A DNA stretch of 52,218 nt from Rhodospirillales bacterium (GTDB lineage Bacteria; Pseudomonadota; Alphaproteobacteria; Rhodospirillales; JASLQF01): NCBI GenBank assembly GCA_030744625.1, contig JASLQF010000060.1, forward strand, positions 1-52,218. The letters run 5' to 3'. Under the pieces are notes generated by a model, which saw only the letters and a list, made by a program, of their open reading frames with translations, did not search any database and had not been told where the DNA came from. The translations under genes were made by a program, and so were the position numbers. Position 1 is the stretch's first letter, and the number at the start of each line of letters is the position of its first letter. This document shows, piece after piece, positions 42,210 through 51,974 of the stretch.

Positions 42210-43526
42210 ATGACTAGGCCCGTCTCCACCGCCCATCTCGACGCCATCATGCGCGACGCCCACGCGCGCACCCTGGAGCTGGTCCGGGGGCTCGAAGGCG
42301 ATCAGCTTATCGGCCCCAAGTTGCCGATCGTCAATCCCCCCGTATGGGAATTCGGCCACGCGGCGTGGTTTCACGAGAAATTCATCCTGAGAAACCTCGA
42401 CGGCCGCCCGTCCTTCCTGGCCAACGGCGACGACCTGTACGATTCCATCGCCATCCACCACGAGACGCGCTGGGACCTGCCTCTGGTATCCCTCGACGGC
42501 ATCCTCGAATACATGGGGCGGGTCCTCGAGGCGGTGCTCGGACGCTTCGCCGGGCGCGACATGGCGAGCCCCGAGGAAAGCTACCTCTACCAACTCACCA
42601 CCTTCCACGAGGACATGCATACCGAGGCCTACACCTGGACGCGCCAGACCCTGGCTTACGACAAACCCGACTTCGCCCTCGCCAAGGAGGGGCCGGGCGA
42701 CGACGCTGGCGCCGGGGCGCTCCCCGGCGACGTGGAGGTGCCGGGGGGCGCCTATACGCTCGGCACCACCGAGGACGCGCCTTTCTGGTTCGACAACGAG
42801 AAATGGGCCCATGAAGTGACCCTCCAGCCCTTTCGCATCGCCCGCGCCCCGGTCACCAACGCCGAGTTCGCCGCCTTCGTGGACGACGGCGGCTACGGAC
42901 GGCGCCAGCTTTGGGACGACGACGGCTGGAAATGGCGCCAGGAAGCGGACGCCGAACACCCCGTATACTGGGTGGCGGACGGCCCCGGCTCCTGGGGCAT
43001 GCGACGCTTCGCCGAAACGTTTCCCCTGGCCCCCCACCAGCCGCTCATCCACGTCAACTGGTACGAGGCCAACGCCTACTGCCGCTGGGCCGGACGCCGG
43101 CTGCCGAGCGAGGCCGAATGGGAGGCCGCGGCGCTTGGCGAGCCGGCGCCCGGCGGCGCGGCGCTGGCCCCCGGCAAGCGCCGATTCCCATGGGGAGACG
43201 AAGAGCCGGACGGAGACCGCGCCAACCTCGACGGCCGCGCCATGGGCTGCATCGACGTGGCGGCCCGCCCCCTCGGCGACAGCGCCTTCGGCTGCCGCCA
43301 GATGATCGGCAATGTCTGGGAGTGGACGAGCAACACCTTCGGGGGCTTCCCCGGGTTTTCGCCCGACGCCTACAGGGAATATTCCGAGCCCCTGTTCGCG
43401 ATCACCAAGGTCCTCAGGGGCGGCTGCTGGGTGACGCGGGGGCGCATGATCAGCGGCGCCTACCGCAACTACTTCGGCCCCGAACGCCGCGACGTGTTGG
43501 CGGGTTTCCGCACCTGCGCCGTGTAG
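42210..43526 (+). CDS. senA: SenA/EgtB-type non-heme iron enzyme, probable selenoneine synthase
   Basis: A 438-residue protein with an N-terminal DinB-like four-helix domain and a C-terminal formylglycine-generating-enzyme fold. The Fe ligands are H50 (WEFGHAAWFHE), H133 and H137 (FHEDMHTEA), at the same places as in EgtB. HVNWYEANAYCRWAGRRLPSE and GNVWEWTSNT mark the FGE domain. EgtB joins gamma-glutamylcysteine to hercynine; SenA uses a selenosugar. No egtA or egtC is present, but SenB and SelD are, favouring SenA. It lies 14 bp before egtD, which supplies hercynine. An ergothioneine role is the alternative. Confidence 0.87.
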   Translation: MTRPVSTAHLDAIMRDAHARTLELVRGLEGDQLIGPKLPIVNPPVWEFGHAAWFHEKFILRNLDGRPSFLANGDDLYDSIAIHHETRWDLPLVSLDGILEYMGRVLEAVLGRFAGRDMASPEESYLYQLTTFHEDMHTEAYTWTRQTLAYDKPDFALAKEGPGDDAGAGALPGDVEVPGGAYTLGTTEDAPFWFDNEKWAHEVTLQPFRIARAPVTNAEFAAFVDDGGYGRRQLWDDDGWKWRQEADAEHPVYWVADGPGSWGMRRFAETFPLAPHQPLIHVNWYEANAYCRWAGRRLPSEAEWEAAALGEPAPGGAALAPGKRRFPWGDEEPDGDRANLDGRAMGCIDVAARPLGDSAFGCRQMIGNVWEWTSNTFGGFPGFSPDAYREYSEPLFAITKVLRGGCWVTRGRMISGAYRNYFGPERRDVLAGFRTCAV

Positions 43527-43540
43527 TATCCCGGACAATC

Positions 43541-44548
43541 ATGCCCCGGCCCACCGCCCTCGCCTCCTTCGACGACCTCGCCCCCGAACTCGCGGACTTC
43601 CGCGCCGACGTGCTGAGGGGGCTTGGCGAGGAGCCCAAGAACATTCCCTGCAAGTACTTCTACGACGAGCGCGGCTCGGACCTCTTTCAGGAGATCTGCG
43701 GGCTCCCCGAATACTACCCGACGCGCACGGAGACAGCCCTGTTGCGCGATCTGGCGCCGCAGCTCGGCGCCCTGGCCGGACCCGGGTGCTTCCTCATCGA
43801 GTACGGCACCGGCTCCAGCGAGAAGATGCGTATCGTGCTCGATGCGTTGGATGATCCGGCCGCCTACGCGGCCGTCGATATTTCACGGGAACATCTGCTG
43901 GAAGCCACAACCGCCCTGGCCGAGGACCGGCCGGGGCTCGCCGTTCACGCGGTGTGCGCCGACTTCACCCAGCCCTTCGAGGTGCCGGACGTGGGAACCG
44001 GCGGCCCGGGCCGGCGCATCGCCTTCTTCCCCGGCTCCAGCCTCGGAAATTTCACGCCGGAGGACTCGGTCGCCTTCCTGGCCACGGCGGCGCGCGTGGT
44101 CGGACCCGGCGGTGCCATGCTGATCGGCATCGATCTCAAGAAGGACGAGAAGATCCTGAACGCCGCCTATGACGACGTCCAAGGCGTCACCGCCGCCTTC
44201 AACGTCAACCTGCTGGCCCGCGTCAACAATGAGCTGGGCGGCACCTTCGAGCTTGGCGCCTTTCGCCACCACGCCTTTTACGACGCGCGCGAAGGCCGCA
44301 TCGAGATGCATCTGGTGAGCACCCGCGCCCAGACCGCCGAGGTGGCCGGCCGGACGTTCGCGTTCGCCGAGGGAGAAACCATCCACACCGAAAATTCCTA
44401 CAAGTACGGCGTCGACGAATTCCGCGACCTGGCCCGGCGCGCCGGATTCACCCCCGTCAAGGCGTGGACGGATGCCCGGGACCTGTTCAGCGTCCACTAC
44501 CTGTCGGTCGCCGATCAAGCCCCCACCGACGAAGGCATGTCGTCTTGA
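43541..44548 (+). CDS. egtD: L-histidine N(alpha)-methyltransferase EgtD
   Basis: A 335-residue SAM-dependent trimethyltransferase making hercynine from histidine. Family motifs are KYFYDERGSDLFQEICGLPEYY (family opening seen from residue 36), the SAM-binding EYGTGSSEKM and FFPGSSLGNF. The C-terminal region ENSYKYGVDEFRDLA carries family-specific residues. It begins 14 bp after senA, so the two are co-transcribed. It supplies the hercynine backbone to which selenium is attached. Confidence 0.95.
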   Translation: MPRPTALASFDDLAPELADFRADVLRGLGEEPKNIPCKYFYDERGSDLFQEICGLPEYYPTRTETALLRDLAPQLGALAGPGCFLIEYGTGSSEKMRIVLDALDDPAAYAAVDISREHLLEATTALAEDRPGLAVHAVCADFTQPFEVPDVGTGGPGRRIAFFPGSSLGNFTPEDSVAFLATAARVVGPGGAMLIGIDLKKDEKILNAAYDDVQGVTAAFNVNLLARVNNELGGTFELGAFRHHAFYDAREGRIEMHLVSTRAQTAEVAGRTFAFAEGETIHTENSYKYGVDEFRDLARRAGFTPVKAWTDARDLFSVHYLSVADQAPTDEGMSS

Positions 44549-44579
44549 GAAAACTAGTAGACCGGACATCGACCGAGCG

Positions 44580-46103
44580 ATGAAACGAAGGAAGCGCAAG
44601 GCTAGCGGGGGACGCACGCCAGGGGCGGGCCACCGGGACACGCCGTCTCTTCAAAACCTGATGGGACACGCCGTCGCCGCCTTTCAGGCGGGCCGCTTCA
44701 GGGAGGCGATGAAACTCTCCGGCAAGATCACGGAGGTCGAACCCAACCATCCGGAGGCGCTGCAAATCGGTGGACTGGCGGCGTTCGAACTGGGCGAAGC
44801 GGAGCAGGCGATCGGGATGCTGCAGGCGGCCGTGAATGCCAAACCCGACTCCGCCGATGCCCACGTGTGCATGGGTATCGTGCTCAAGGCCATGGGCAGG
44901 CCAAGCGAGGCGGAGGAAGCTTACCGCGCCGCTCTCGCCATCGACCCGGCCGATGCCACGACCAACCTTAATCTCGGCAACGTCCTCAAGGCGCTCGGCA
45001 AACTGGAGGAATCCGAAGCGGCCTACAGGCGGGCCATATCGGCCCAACCCACGATGGCCGACGCCTATCAGTATCTCGCCAGCCTGAAAACTTATGAGTC
45101 CGTCGACGATGACGTTCAGGCGATGGAAAACCAGTTGTCCGACCCGTCCCTCGGCGACGAACAGGGCATGCACCTGAATTTCGCCCTCGCCAAGATCTAC
45201 GACGATTTGGGGGAATGTGACCGGGCCTTCGCCCACATGAGCGAGGCCAACCGACTGAAGCGGAACTCGATCGACTACGACATCGCGAAGGACGAGGAGC
45301 GGGCGGACCGGATCAAGGCCGTGTTCGACCCTGCATTGCTGGCGGCGCGGGACGGCCAAGGCTGTCCATCCGATATTCCGATCTTCATCGTCGGCATGCC
45401 GCGCTCCGGCACCACGCTGGTCGAGCAGATCCTGGCCAGTCACTCCGAGGTGTTCGGCGGCGGCGAGTTGAACGAATTGGATCGCGTCGTGGAAGGAATG
45501 AGAGAACCAGGCGCCGGCGGCCTCGAATTCCCCGAAGCGGTGCCCAAAACGGATTCCGATTCGCTATCCCGTCTCGGCCGGAGCTACGTCGATGCGGTGC
45601 GCACCGGCGCCCCGGAATCCCCACGCATCACCGACAAAACGACCCTCAATTTTTGGCATGTCGGACTCATTCGCCTAATCCTGCCCGGGGCGAAAATCAT
45701 CAACTGCGTGCGCGATCCGTTGGACACGTGCTTTTCCTGCTATCAACAACTCTTTGTCGGATCACTGGACTTCACCTACTCATTGGTCGACCTGGGACGG
45801 TACCAACGGCTGTACGAAGGCCTCATGGACCATTGGCACAGGGTGCTCCCCGGGGCCGTGCTAGACGTTCACTATGAGCGGCTCGTCGCCGACCAAAAGC
45901 CCGAGACCAGGCGCATCCTCGATTTCTGCGGACTTGAATGGGAGGACGGGTGCCTGTCGTTCCACGAGACTCCGCGCCCCGTCTTCACGTTGAGTTCGAC
46001 CGATGTCAGACGGCCCATCTACTCGAGCGCCATCGACCGTTGGAAGCCCTACAGGACGCACCTGGAGCCCTTGACCAAAATCATAAAGGCCGGCGTGGAC
46101 TAA
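44580..46103 (+). CDS. TPR-containing sulfotransferase
   Basis: A 507-residue protein. Residues about 25-190 contain tetratricopeptide repeats (pattern AFQAGRFREAMKL, LGEAEQAIGML, MGRPSEAEEAY, LGKLEESEAAY). The C-terminal half is a sulfotransferase-3 type domain with the PAPS 5'-phosphosulfate loop FIVGMPRSGTTLVEQIL (about 262-278) and the 3'-phosphate segment NCVRDPLDTC. Proteins of this type are common in Alphaproteobacteria and sulfate surface glycans or other acceptors. The acceptor is unknown. It starts 31 bp after egtD and may be transcribed with it, although a functional link to selenoneine is not evident. Confidence 0.88.
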   Translation: MKRRKRKASGGRTPGAGHRDTPSLQNLMGHAVAAFQAGRFREAMKLSGKITEVEPNHPEALQIGGLAAFELGEAEQAIGMLQAAVNAKPDSADAHVCMGIVLKAMGRPSEAEEAYRAALAIDPADATTNLNLGNVLKALGKLEESEAAYRRAISAQPTMADAYQYLASLKTYESVDDDVQAMENQLSDPSLGDEQGMHLNFALAKIYDDLGECDRAFAHMSEANRLKRNSIDYDIAKDEERADRIKAVFDPALLAARDGQGCPSDIPIFIVGMPRSGTTLVEQILASHSEVFGGGELNELDRVVEGMREPGAGGLEFPEAVPKTDSDSLSRLGRSYVDAVRTGAPESPRITDKTTLNFWHVGLIRLILPGAKIINCVRDPLDTCFSCYQQLFVGSLDFTYSLVDLGRYQRLYEGLMDHWHRVLPGAVLDVHYERLVADQKPETRRILDFCGLEWEDGCLSFHETPRPVFTLSSTDVRRPIYSSAIDRWKPYRTHLEPLTKIIKAGVD

Positions 46104-46136
46104 CGGACGCGTCCCCGCCTGCAGAAGTGCCGCCGC

Positions 46137-46892
46137 CTATGGGCGCACTTCTTCCACAAAGGCGGCGATGGCCGCCGCCGGCACGGCATAGGCGTTCATG
46201 GTCGAGACATAGGGAACGAGCCGGGTATCGCCGAGGCCGAAGCTGGCGACCATGCCGATAAGCCGGCCTTGCACGTCGAAGACCGGCCCGCCGGAATGGC
46301 CGGGCTCGACCTCCATGCGCAGCTCGATGGCGTTGTCGTAGCCGTACTCTCCGTATTCGATGCGCAGGCCGCGGCGCGGGTTGGCGACGATGCCTACGGT
46401 GACCACCCCCTTCCTGTTGTTGGGGGTGCCGATGCTGACCACGGGCCAGCCGGCTGGCATAATTCCCGAGTCCGCCAGGCGCGCCACCTGCATGCCCGGA
46501 AAGGGATCGATCCTGAGGAGCGCCAGCTCGCGCCCGGGCGCGACGTGCACGATGGTGGCCGGTCGCTCGCGACCGTCCATGGTCGTCACCCTTGCCTTGA
46601 AACGAGAGTTCTTGGCGATGTGCGCCGGCGTCACCACGTAGCCCCGTGCGTCGACGATGGCGCCGCTGGCGCCGTTGACGATGGCGATGCCCTCGTCGGT
46701 GCTGTCGGCGTAGACGAGGACCCGCACGTAGCTCCCGGCGACCCGTTCGGCCAGGCGCCGGTGGCCCTCGAAGCGGGCGCCTTCCTCGATCGCGTAGGGA
46801 TAGGTGAGGGTGACCGGTGGCGGCGGCGCCGCGTCGGCACAGCCGGCAAGGACCAGCACCATCCCGCACAAGAATAATTTGAAAGCCTTCAT
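46137..46892 (-). CDS. lipoprotein trypsin-like serine protease
   Basis: A 251-residue S1-type protease. The N-terminus MKAFKLFLCGMVLVLAGC is a lipoprotein signal with lipobox Cys18. The catalytic triad is visible as His in TPAHIA, Asp in LLRIDPF and Ser in GHSGGPVF. No PDZ domain follows, so it is smaller than DegP. The start at 46892 gives the correct signal peptide; an upstream ATG at 46934 adds charged residues before it. It should act in the periplasm, anchored to a membrane. It lies downstream of the porin gene on the same strand but beyond a strong hairpin. Confidence 0.88.
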   Translation of the reverse strand: MKAFKLFLCGMVLVLAGCADAAPPPPVTLTYPYAIEEGARFEGHRRLAERVAGSYVRVLVYADSTDEGIAIVNGASGAIVDARGYVVTPAHIAKNSRFKARVTTMDGRERPATIVHVAPGRELALLRIDPFPGMQVARLADSGIMPAGWPVVSIGTPNNRKGVVTVGIVANPRRGLRIEYGEYGYDNAIELRMEVEPGHSGGPVFDVQGRLIGMVASFGLGDTRLVPYVSTMNAYAVPAAAIAAFVEEVRP

Positions 46893-46933
46893 GGGCCGCC
46901 GCTCGCTCCCGTCAAGGACCGGGGCAACGGACA

Positions 46934-46976
46934 ACGAGAAGGGCCGGCCCGAAAACGGGCCGGCCCAAAGTCTCGT
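46934..46976. terminator. strong hairpin after the porin gene
   Basis: Perfect 11-base arms GGGCCGGCCCG (46941-46951) and CGGGCCGGCCC (46956-46966) surround an AAAA loop, extended by ACGAGA/TCTCGT outer arms. On the minus strand TTCTCGTTG follows the stem. It is placed to terminate the porin transcript (gene ends 46993) before the protease gene. Confidence 0.8.
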
Positions 46977-46992
46977 CGTAACGAAGCTTCGA

Positions 46993-48300
46993 TCAGAAGC
47001 TGTGCTGAACCATGAACTGGAGGCGGCTCATCGTGCCGGTATCTCCGTTCTCGGCTGTCGCGGACTTGATTTGGTACTCAAGACCGATGTTGGTCTTCGA
47101 GGTTGCATTGAAGATCACGTTGGCATGCAGCGACTCGGAGTTTTTACCCACCGTGTTGGCTGCGGCACCCGGGTTGTTGGCTCTCCACCCACCAAGGATC
47201 AGGTTGGAACGCCACTTGCTGTTCCAGTGATGCTGGTAAGCCATGTAGCCACCAACGCTCTTGACGGTGTCGATCTTGTTGGTGGCGGTGTCGTAAACGT
47301 TGTTCGCACCCTGGTTGACGGCCTCCAACGGGCCATAGCGTTGACTGCCATCGCCGCCGTTGACCTGCCACCTGAAGTTGTCCTTGCCCATCGTGTTGAT
47401 ACGACCGCCAAGGCTCAGGGCCCAACCCAACGCATTGTCGTCGGTACCGCCGCCGGCTTCGCCGGTCTCGGCCGTCATGTATTCCACGACACCGGCGAGA
47501 GACACGTGCCCCCAATCGCCGCCGCGGCTGATGCGGCCGATGAAGTCGGGCAGACGGTCACGCTCGCCGCTCGTCGACGTGCCACCACCAATGCGGTTTT
47601 GCGGGTTGGCGATCGCCAGGTTGAGCGAGTTCCCACCGATTTTCGTGGTGTAGCGAATCTCGGCTTGACGCATGAGGATGCCGCCAACCGGGCCACCAAA
47701 GTCGATGCTCTCGGCGAACGCCCCGAGATCGTGGTAGGTGCTCCACGACTGACCAAACCTCCATGCGCCAAAGCTCACGTAACCTTGGCGAAGACGGGGG
47801 TTGTGCGAGTTACTGACCGTCTCGGTTGCGCTGTCGCTGTCGTTGAAGTCCATCTCCAGATAGGCACGCACGGAGCCCAATTCCTCGGTCGCCGTACGGG
47901 AGTCCCAGCTGAACCGGGTCTGACGCACGCTCATCTGGAAGTGGCCGGTGTCCTGATCGACCGGGGTGGTCAACGAGTCTTCGACAATGCCGCCGCTCTG
48001 GTCGCCGGCCTGCTGGTCGAAATCGTAGATCGCGTCGAGCTTGACGTAACCGCCGAACTTCCACGAGGTGTTCGAGCCCGGAAGCTTGTACGAGCCGCCG
48101 AAGTCGCCGCCCGTCACCACGTTGGCCGGAATCACCGCCGGCTGCGCCTGTTGCGTCTCGATCTGCTGGACCTTTTGGGACAGAGCTTCGATCTGCGCCT
48201 TAAGGTCGCTGACCTCGTCGGCCAGCACCGGACCGGCCGCCATCATGGCCGCCGCGGTAACCGAACCGAGTAGGGCAACGTTATATTTTTTCGATGCCAT
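46993..48300 (-). CDS. DcaP-like outer-membrane porin
   Basis: A 435-residue secreted beta-barrel. The signal peptide is about 27 residues (hydrophobic ALLGSVTAAAMMAAGPVLA, cleavage before DEVSD). An N-terminal coiled-coil LKAQIEALSQKVQQIE is typical of DcaP-type trimeric porins, followed by many amphipathic strands ending in MVQHSF with the terminal Phe required for barrel assembly. The start at 48300 follows GGGAAGAAAGAG and gives a good signal peptide; the frame is open to 48363. It likely admits small anionic or dicarboxylic solutes (family inference). Lower-bias codons and strong RBS suggest high expression. Confidence 0.9.
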   Translation of the reverse strand: MASKKYNVALLGSVTAAAMMAAGPVLADEVSDLKAQIEALSQKVQQIETQQAQPAVIPANVVTGGDFGGSYKLPGSNTSWKFGGYVKLDAIYDFDQQAGDQSGGIVEDSLTTPVDQDTGHFQMSVRQTRFSWDSRTATEELGSVRAYLEMDFNDSDSATETVSNSHNPRLRQGYVSFGAWRFGQSWSTYHDLGAFAESIDFGGPVGGILMRQAEIRYTTKIGGNSLNLAIANPQNRIGGGTSTSGERDRLPDFIGRISRGGDWGHVSLAGVVEYMTAETGEAGGGTDDNALGWALSLGGRINTMGKDNFRWQVNGGDGSQRYGPLEAVNQGANNVYDTATNKIDTVKSVGGYMAYQHHWNSKWRSNLILGGWRANNPGAAANTVGKNSESLHANVIFNATSKTNIGLEYQIKSATAENGDTGTMSRLQFMVQHSF

Positions 48301-48678
48301 CTCTTTCTTCCCTCTCAATTGTAGCCAAAACGCCGTTGCTTTTCGTTTCGTATTCCGCCGCATTTGATCTTAGAACAATCTTTCTCAAACTCTTTGCGCC
48401 ACTCGGACCATTCCGCAACGACGCCACGGGATTAAGTTTTCTCAAGTACGACGGATTTAGCGGTTCCCCGTGTCTGCTGACGCGGATAATGGCAACAACC
48501 CGAGTCGCCTTTCAATTCCTTTCTGGCCGCGCAAGTCCCCATAATGGCCAAAATCCATCGATTCCGGCCGCGCGCCACGTCCCAACGGGGCCATCCGATA
48601 CCGTGAATCCACTTCCCGCAAAGCCTGGCAAGGGGTCGGCATACTTCCGTCGGCATCTGGTTTATTGCATGTTTTCAA
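48301..48678. other. intergenic region upstream of the porin
   Basis: About 380 bp, AT-richer than the rest of the window, holding the porin promoter region. I see no convincing gene. TACAAT on the minus strand (48318-48323) is too close to the porin start to be a -10 box. AT-rich stretches around 48365-48450 are better candidates but no box pair stands out. Confidence 0.4.
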
Positions 48679-49470
48679 TTAGTTATTAGATATCCAATCG
48701 AACCGGCTGAGGACGGAGCATGGGCATTCGGACGAATTGCGCCGACGCCTCGTTTGCCTTCGTGACGAAAATGTCACAACCGTGACTTTTTTCGCATTTG
48801 CCGACCGAATGGGCCCCTGGAGACGACGACGCAAGAAATTTGCCGGGTCTCCCGCGGAGTGCGGCGCGCCGTCGCCGCGGAAGACGGCGGCGTGCATGGC
48901 GGCCAGGATGTCGCCCTCGAAGGCGCCGGGCTGGGCGAGACGGTTGGCTTCGTCGAGGGCGTCGTCGGCAAGCTCGGCCGCGCGGCGCACGTAGGCCAGC
49001 TCGGCGGGGCTCTTGACGACGCGCAGGCGGCTGACCAGCTCGGAGGCGTCCTCGAGGGCGCAAAAGCCCTCCAGCGCCGCCGTCAACCTTTGTCCGTTGC
49101 GGGCGGTGAGCCCATAGGCCTCCCACTCGACACCGAGGCGGCGACCCCGGCAGCCGTGCTCCTCGAGGATGCCGCGAAGCTGGCGCGCCGGATCGGCGTC
49201 CTCTGCGTCTACCCGGAGGCGAATATCCTCGATCACCGAGGTATGGCGCGCCTGACGCAGATCGGGCGCCCGTGTGAGCAGGGTCATGGTTCCGTCGGCG
49301 CCAAGATAAAGGCACTGGAAAAACACGTAACCGAACGTGTCGTAGCCGGTCAGGTAGTACATGCTTTCCTGGCGGAACATGAGAAGTCCGTCCAGACCGT
49401 GTTCGGCCATCGACGCCACGGCGCGCGCCCGTCGCCCGGCCAATTCCTCGCCGCTGAAATGTACCGCCAT
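48679..49470 (-). pseudogene. truncated M24-family (Xaa-Pro peptidase/creatinase-like) gene
   Basis: The 263-residue reading frame matches the creatinase N-terminal domain (residues 1-135: GLDGLLMFRQESMYYLTGYDTFGY) and the first part of the M24 pita-bread domain (to about residue 217, ending HSAGDPANF). All metal-binding residues of M24 (Asp, Asp, His, Glu, Glu) would lie further on and are missing. The last 45 residues are Arg/Ser-rich and unlike the family, as if read out of frame into non-coding DNA. An intact GGAGG lies before the ATG at 49470, so expression of an inactive fragment is possible. Its 3' end is lost to a deletion or rearrangement next to the porin region. Confidence 0.75.
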
Positions 49471-49652
49471 GCTCCGTTACCTCCTTCTCTGACCCTCTCG
49501 GCGCCGCGCCCGGACGCCGGCGCGGGTGTGAAACACACCCCCGGCCCGTCAAGAGCGTTGCGCCCGGCCGATGGTGGTGCCCTTCCCAAGGACCCGCACT
49601 GCCTGTACCTTTCCTCTCGACAGTGGAAAGGGACGAAAAGAGGGGGATGGCG

Positions 49653-51959
49653 ATGTCAGACGCTTTGGACGAGGCGGCCCTCGATTACCACCGATTGCCG
49701 CAACCCGGCAAACTTTCGATCGTCGCCACCAAGCCCCTGGCCCACCAGCGCGACCTGGCGCTCGCCTATTCGCCGGGCGTCGCCGCGGCGTGCCTGGAGA
49801 TCGTCGAGGACGAAGCGCAAGCCTCCTCCCTCACCACCCGCGCCAACCTGGTCGCCGTAATATCGAACGGCACCGCCGTGCTCGGACTCGGCGACATCGG
49901 CCCGCTCGCCGCGAAGCCGGTGATGGAGGGCAAGGCCGTGCTCTTCAAGAAGTTTGCCGGGATCGACGTCTTCGACATCGAGATCGACGAGACGGACCCG
50001 AGCAAGCTGGTCGATATCATCGCCAGCCTGGAGCCCACCTTCGGCGCCATCAATCTGGAGGACTTCAAGGCGCCCGAGTGCTTCGAGGTCGAGCGGGAAC
50101 TGCGCAAGCGCATGAGCATTCCCGTCTTTCACGACGACCAGCACGGCACGGCCATCGTCACCGGGGCGGCGCTGCTCAACGGGTTGCGGGTCGTCGGCAA
50201 GTCGCTCGACGAAATCTCGCTGGTATCGACCGGCGGCGGCGCCGCCGGCATCGCCTGCCTCGACCTCATGATCAGCATGGGCCTCAAGGCGGATCGCGTC
50301 ACCCTGGTCGACCGCGTCGGTGTCGTATACCGCGGCCGCAAGAAGGAGATGGACCCCCACAAGGAACGCTACGCCATCGACACCAAGGCGCGCACCCTCG
50401 ACGACGTCATCGACGGCGCCGACGTGTTCCTCGGCCTTTCGGCCCCTGGTGTCCTCACCCCGGACATGGTCAAACGCATGGCCGAGCGGCCCTTGATCCT
50501 GGCACTCGCCAATCCCAATCCCGAGATCGAGCCGGAGGAGGCGATGGCGGCACGGCCCGACGTGGTGATGGCTACCGGCCGCTCCGATTACCCTAATCAG
50601 GTCAATAACGTCCTTTGCTTTCCCTTCATCTTCCGCGGCGCCCTCGATTGCGGCGCCACCACCATCAACGAGGAAATGAAGCTCGCCTGCGTCAAGGCGA
50701 TCGCCGATCTGGCCATGGCCGAATCCTCGGAGATCGTGGCCCTCGCCTATGCCGGCGAAAACCTCAAGTTCGGCCCCCAATACCTCATCCCCAAGCCCTT
50801 CGACCCGCGCCTGGTCGTCGAAATCGCCCCGGCCATCGCCAAGGCGGCGATGGACAGCGGGGTGGCAACCCGCCCCATCGAGGACTTCGACGCCTACAAG
50901 GAGCGTCTCGGCCAATTCGTCTTCCGTTCCGGGCTGCTCATGAAGCCGGTCTTCGAACACGCGCGCCAGGCCCCCAAGCGCTTGGTTTTTGCCGAGGGCG
51001 AGGACGAGCGCGTGCTGCGCGCCGTGCAAACGGTGGTCGACGAAGGCATCGCCGAACCCATCCTGGTGGGGCGCCCCGACGTGGTCGAGGCGCGCATCGA
51101 GCGGCTTGGCTTGCGCGTTCGCGCCGGCCGGGATATCGAACTCGTCAATCCCCAGAACGACCCCCGTTACAAGGAATATTGGGAGGACTATCACCAACTG
51201 ATGGAACGCAACGGTGTCTCCCCGGACGATGCCCGCACCATCGTCCGCACCAACACCACGGCCATCGCCGCGCTCATGCTGCGCCGCGGCGAGGCCAACG
51301 CGATGCTGTGCGGGACCTATGGGCAATTCGCCTGGCACCTGCGCTACATCATGAACGTGATCGGCCTCGAGCAAGGACGCCGCGACGTCTCGGCGCTCAG
51401 CATCGTGATTCTGCCCAAGGGAACCATCTTTCTGTGCGATACCCACGTGACGCCAAACCCGACCGCCGAGGAACTCGTCGAAATGACCGAGCTGTCGGTC
51501 GAACAGATGCGGCGCTTCGGGATCACGCCGAAAGTCGCGTTGCTTTCCCATTCGGCCTTCGGTTCGGCGAACACGCCGGAAACCGCCAAGTCACGCCAAG
51601 CGGTGCGCATTCTCCGCGAACGGTTTCCCGACCTCGAGGTGGAAGGGGAAATGCCGGCCGACGCGGCCCTCAACGAGAATATCCGCCAGCGAATCTTCCC
51701 CAACTCCCGCCTCACAGGGACCGCCAACCTCCTCGTCATGCCGACGTTGGACGCCTCCAACATCGCCTTCAACATGCTCAAGGTCCTCGGCGACGGACTC
51801 CCGGTGGGGCCGATCCTGGTCGGAACCGCGAAGTCGGCTCACGTCCTGACCCCTTCGGTTACGGCGCGCGGCATCGTCAATATGAGCGCCATCGCGGTTA
51901 TCGGCGCGCAGCGTCACGAGGCGGAGGGCCCGGACGCCGTCTCCCGGCCCCTGCTCTGA
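49653..51959 (+). CDS. maeB: NADP-dependent malic enzyme with phosphotransacetylase-like domain
   Basis: A 768-residue MaeB-type enzyme converting malate to pyruvate, CO2 and NADPH. The N-terminal malic enzyme part (to about 430) shows [36 protein letters not shown] and the NAD(P)-binding [12 protein letters not shown]. The C-terminal part (about 440-768) is a phosphotransacetylase-like regulatory domain ([26 protein letters not shown]). The ATG at 49653 is preferred because AGAGGGGG is suitably spaced; an ATG at 49647 and a GTG at 49623 are in frame. It is a single gene, divergent from the broken M24 gene. Confidence 0.95.
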   Translation: MSDALDEAALDYHRLPQPGKLSIVATKPLAHQRDLALAYSPGVAAACLEIVEDEAQASSLTTRANLVAVISNGTAVLGLGDIGPLAAKPVMEGKAVLFKKFAGIDVFDIEIDETDPSKLVDIIASLEPTFGAINLEDFKAPECFEVERELRKRMSIPVFHDDQHGTAIVTGAALLNGLRVVGKSLDEISLVSTGGGAAGIACLDLMISMGLKADRVTLVDRVGVVYRGRKKEMDPHKERYAIDTKARTLDDVIDGADVFLGLSAPGVLTPDMVKRMAERPLILALANPNPEIEPEEAMAARPDVVMATGRSDYPNQVNNVLCFPFIFRGALDCGATTINEEMKLACVKAIADLAMAESSEIVALAYAGENLKFGPQYLIPKPFDPRLVVEIAPAIAKAAMDSGVATRPIEDFDAYKERLGQFVFRSGLLMKPVFEHARQAPKRLVFAEGEDERVLRAVQTVVDEGIAEPILVGRPDVVEARIERLGLRVRAGRDIELVNPQNDPRYKEYWEDYHQLMERNGVSPDDARTIVRTNTTAIAALMLRRGEANAMLCGTYGQFAWHLRYIMNVIGLEQGRRDVSALSIVILPKGTIFLCDTHVTPNPTAEELVEMTELSVEQMRRFGITPKVALLSHSAFGSANTPETAKSRQAVRILRERFPDLEVEGEMPADAALNENIRQRIFPNSRLTGTANLLVMPTLDASNIAFNMLKVLGDGLPVGPILVGTAKSAHVLTPSVTARGIVNMSAIAVIGAQRHEAEGPDAVSRPLL

Positions 51960-51974
51960 CCGCGTGGAGACGGG

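Noticed and set aside
42210-44548. Ordinary ergothioneine cluster (egtB-egtD)
   Set aside because: egtA, egtC and egtE are missing, while a SenB-type glycosyltransferase and SelD are adjacent, so a selenoneine role fits better. Ergothioneine is kept as an alternative.
48318-48323. TACAAT as -10 box for the porin
   Set aside because: It would put the transcript start inside the ribosome binding site, leaving almost no leader.
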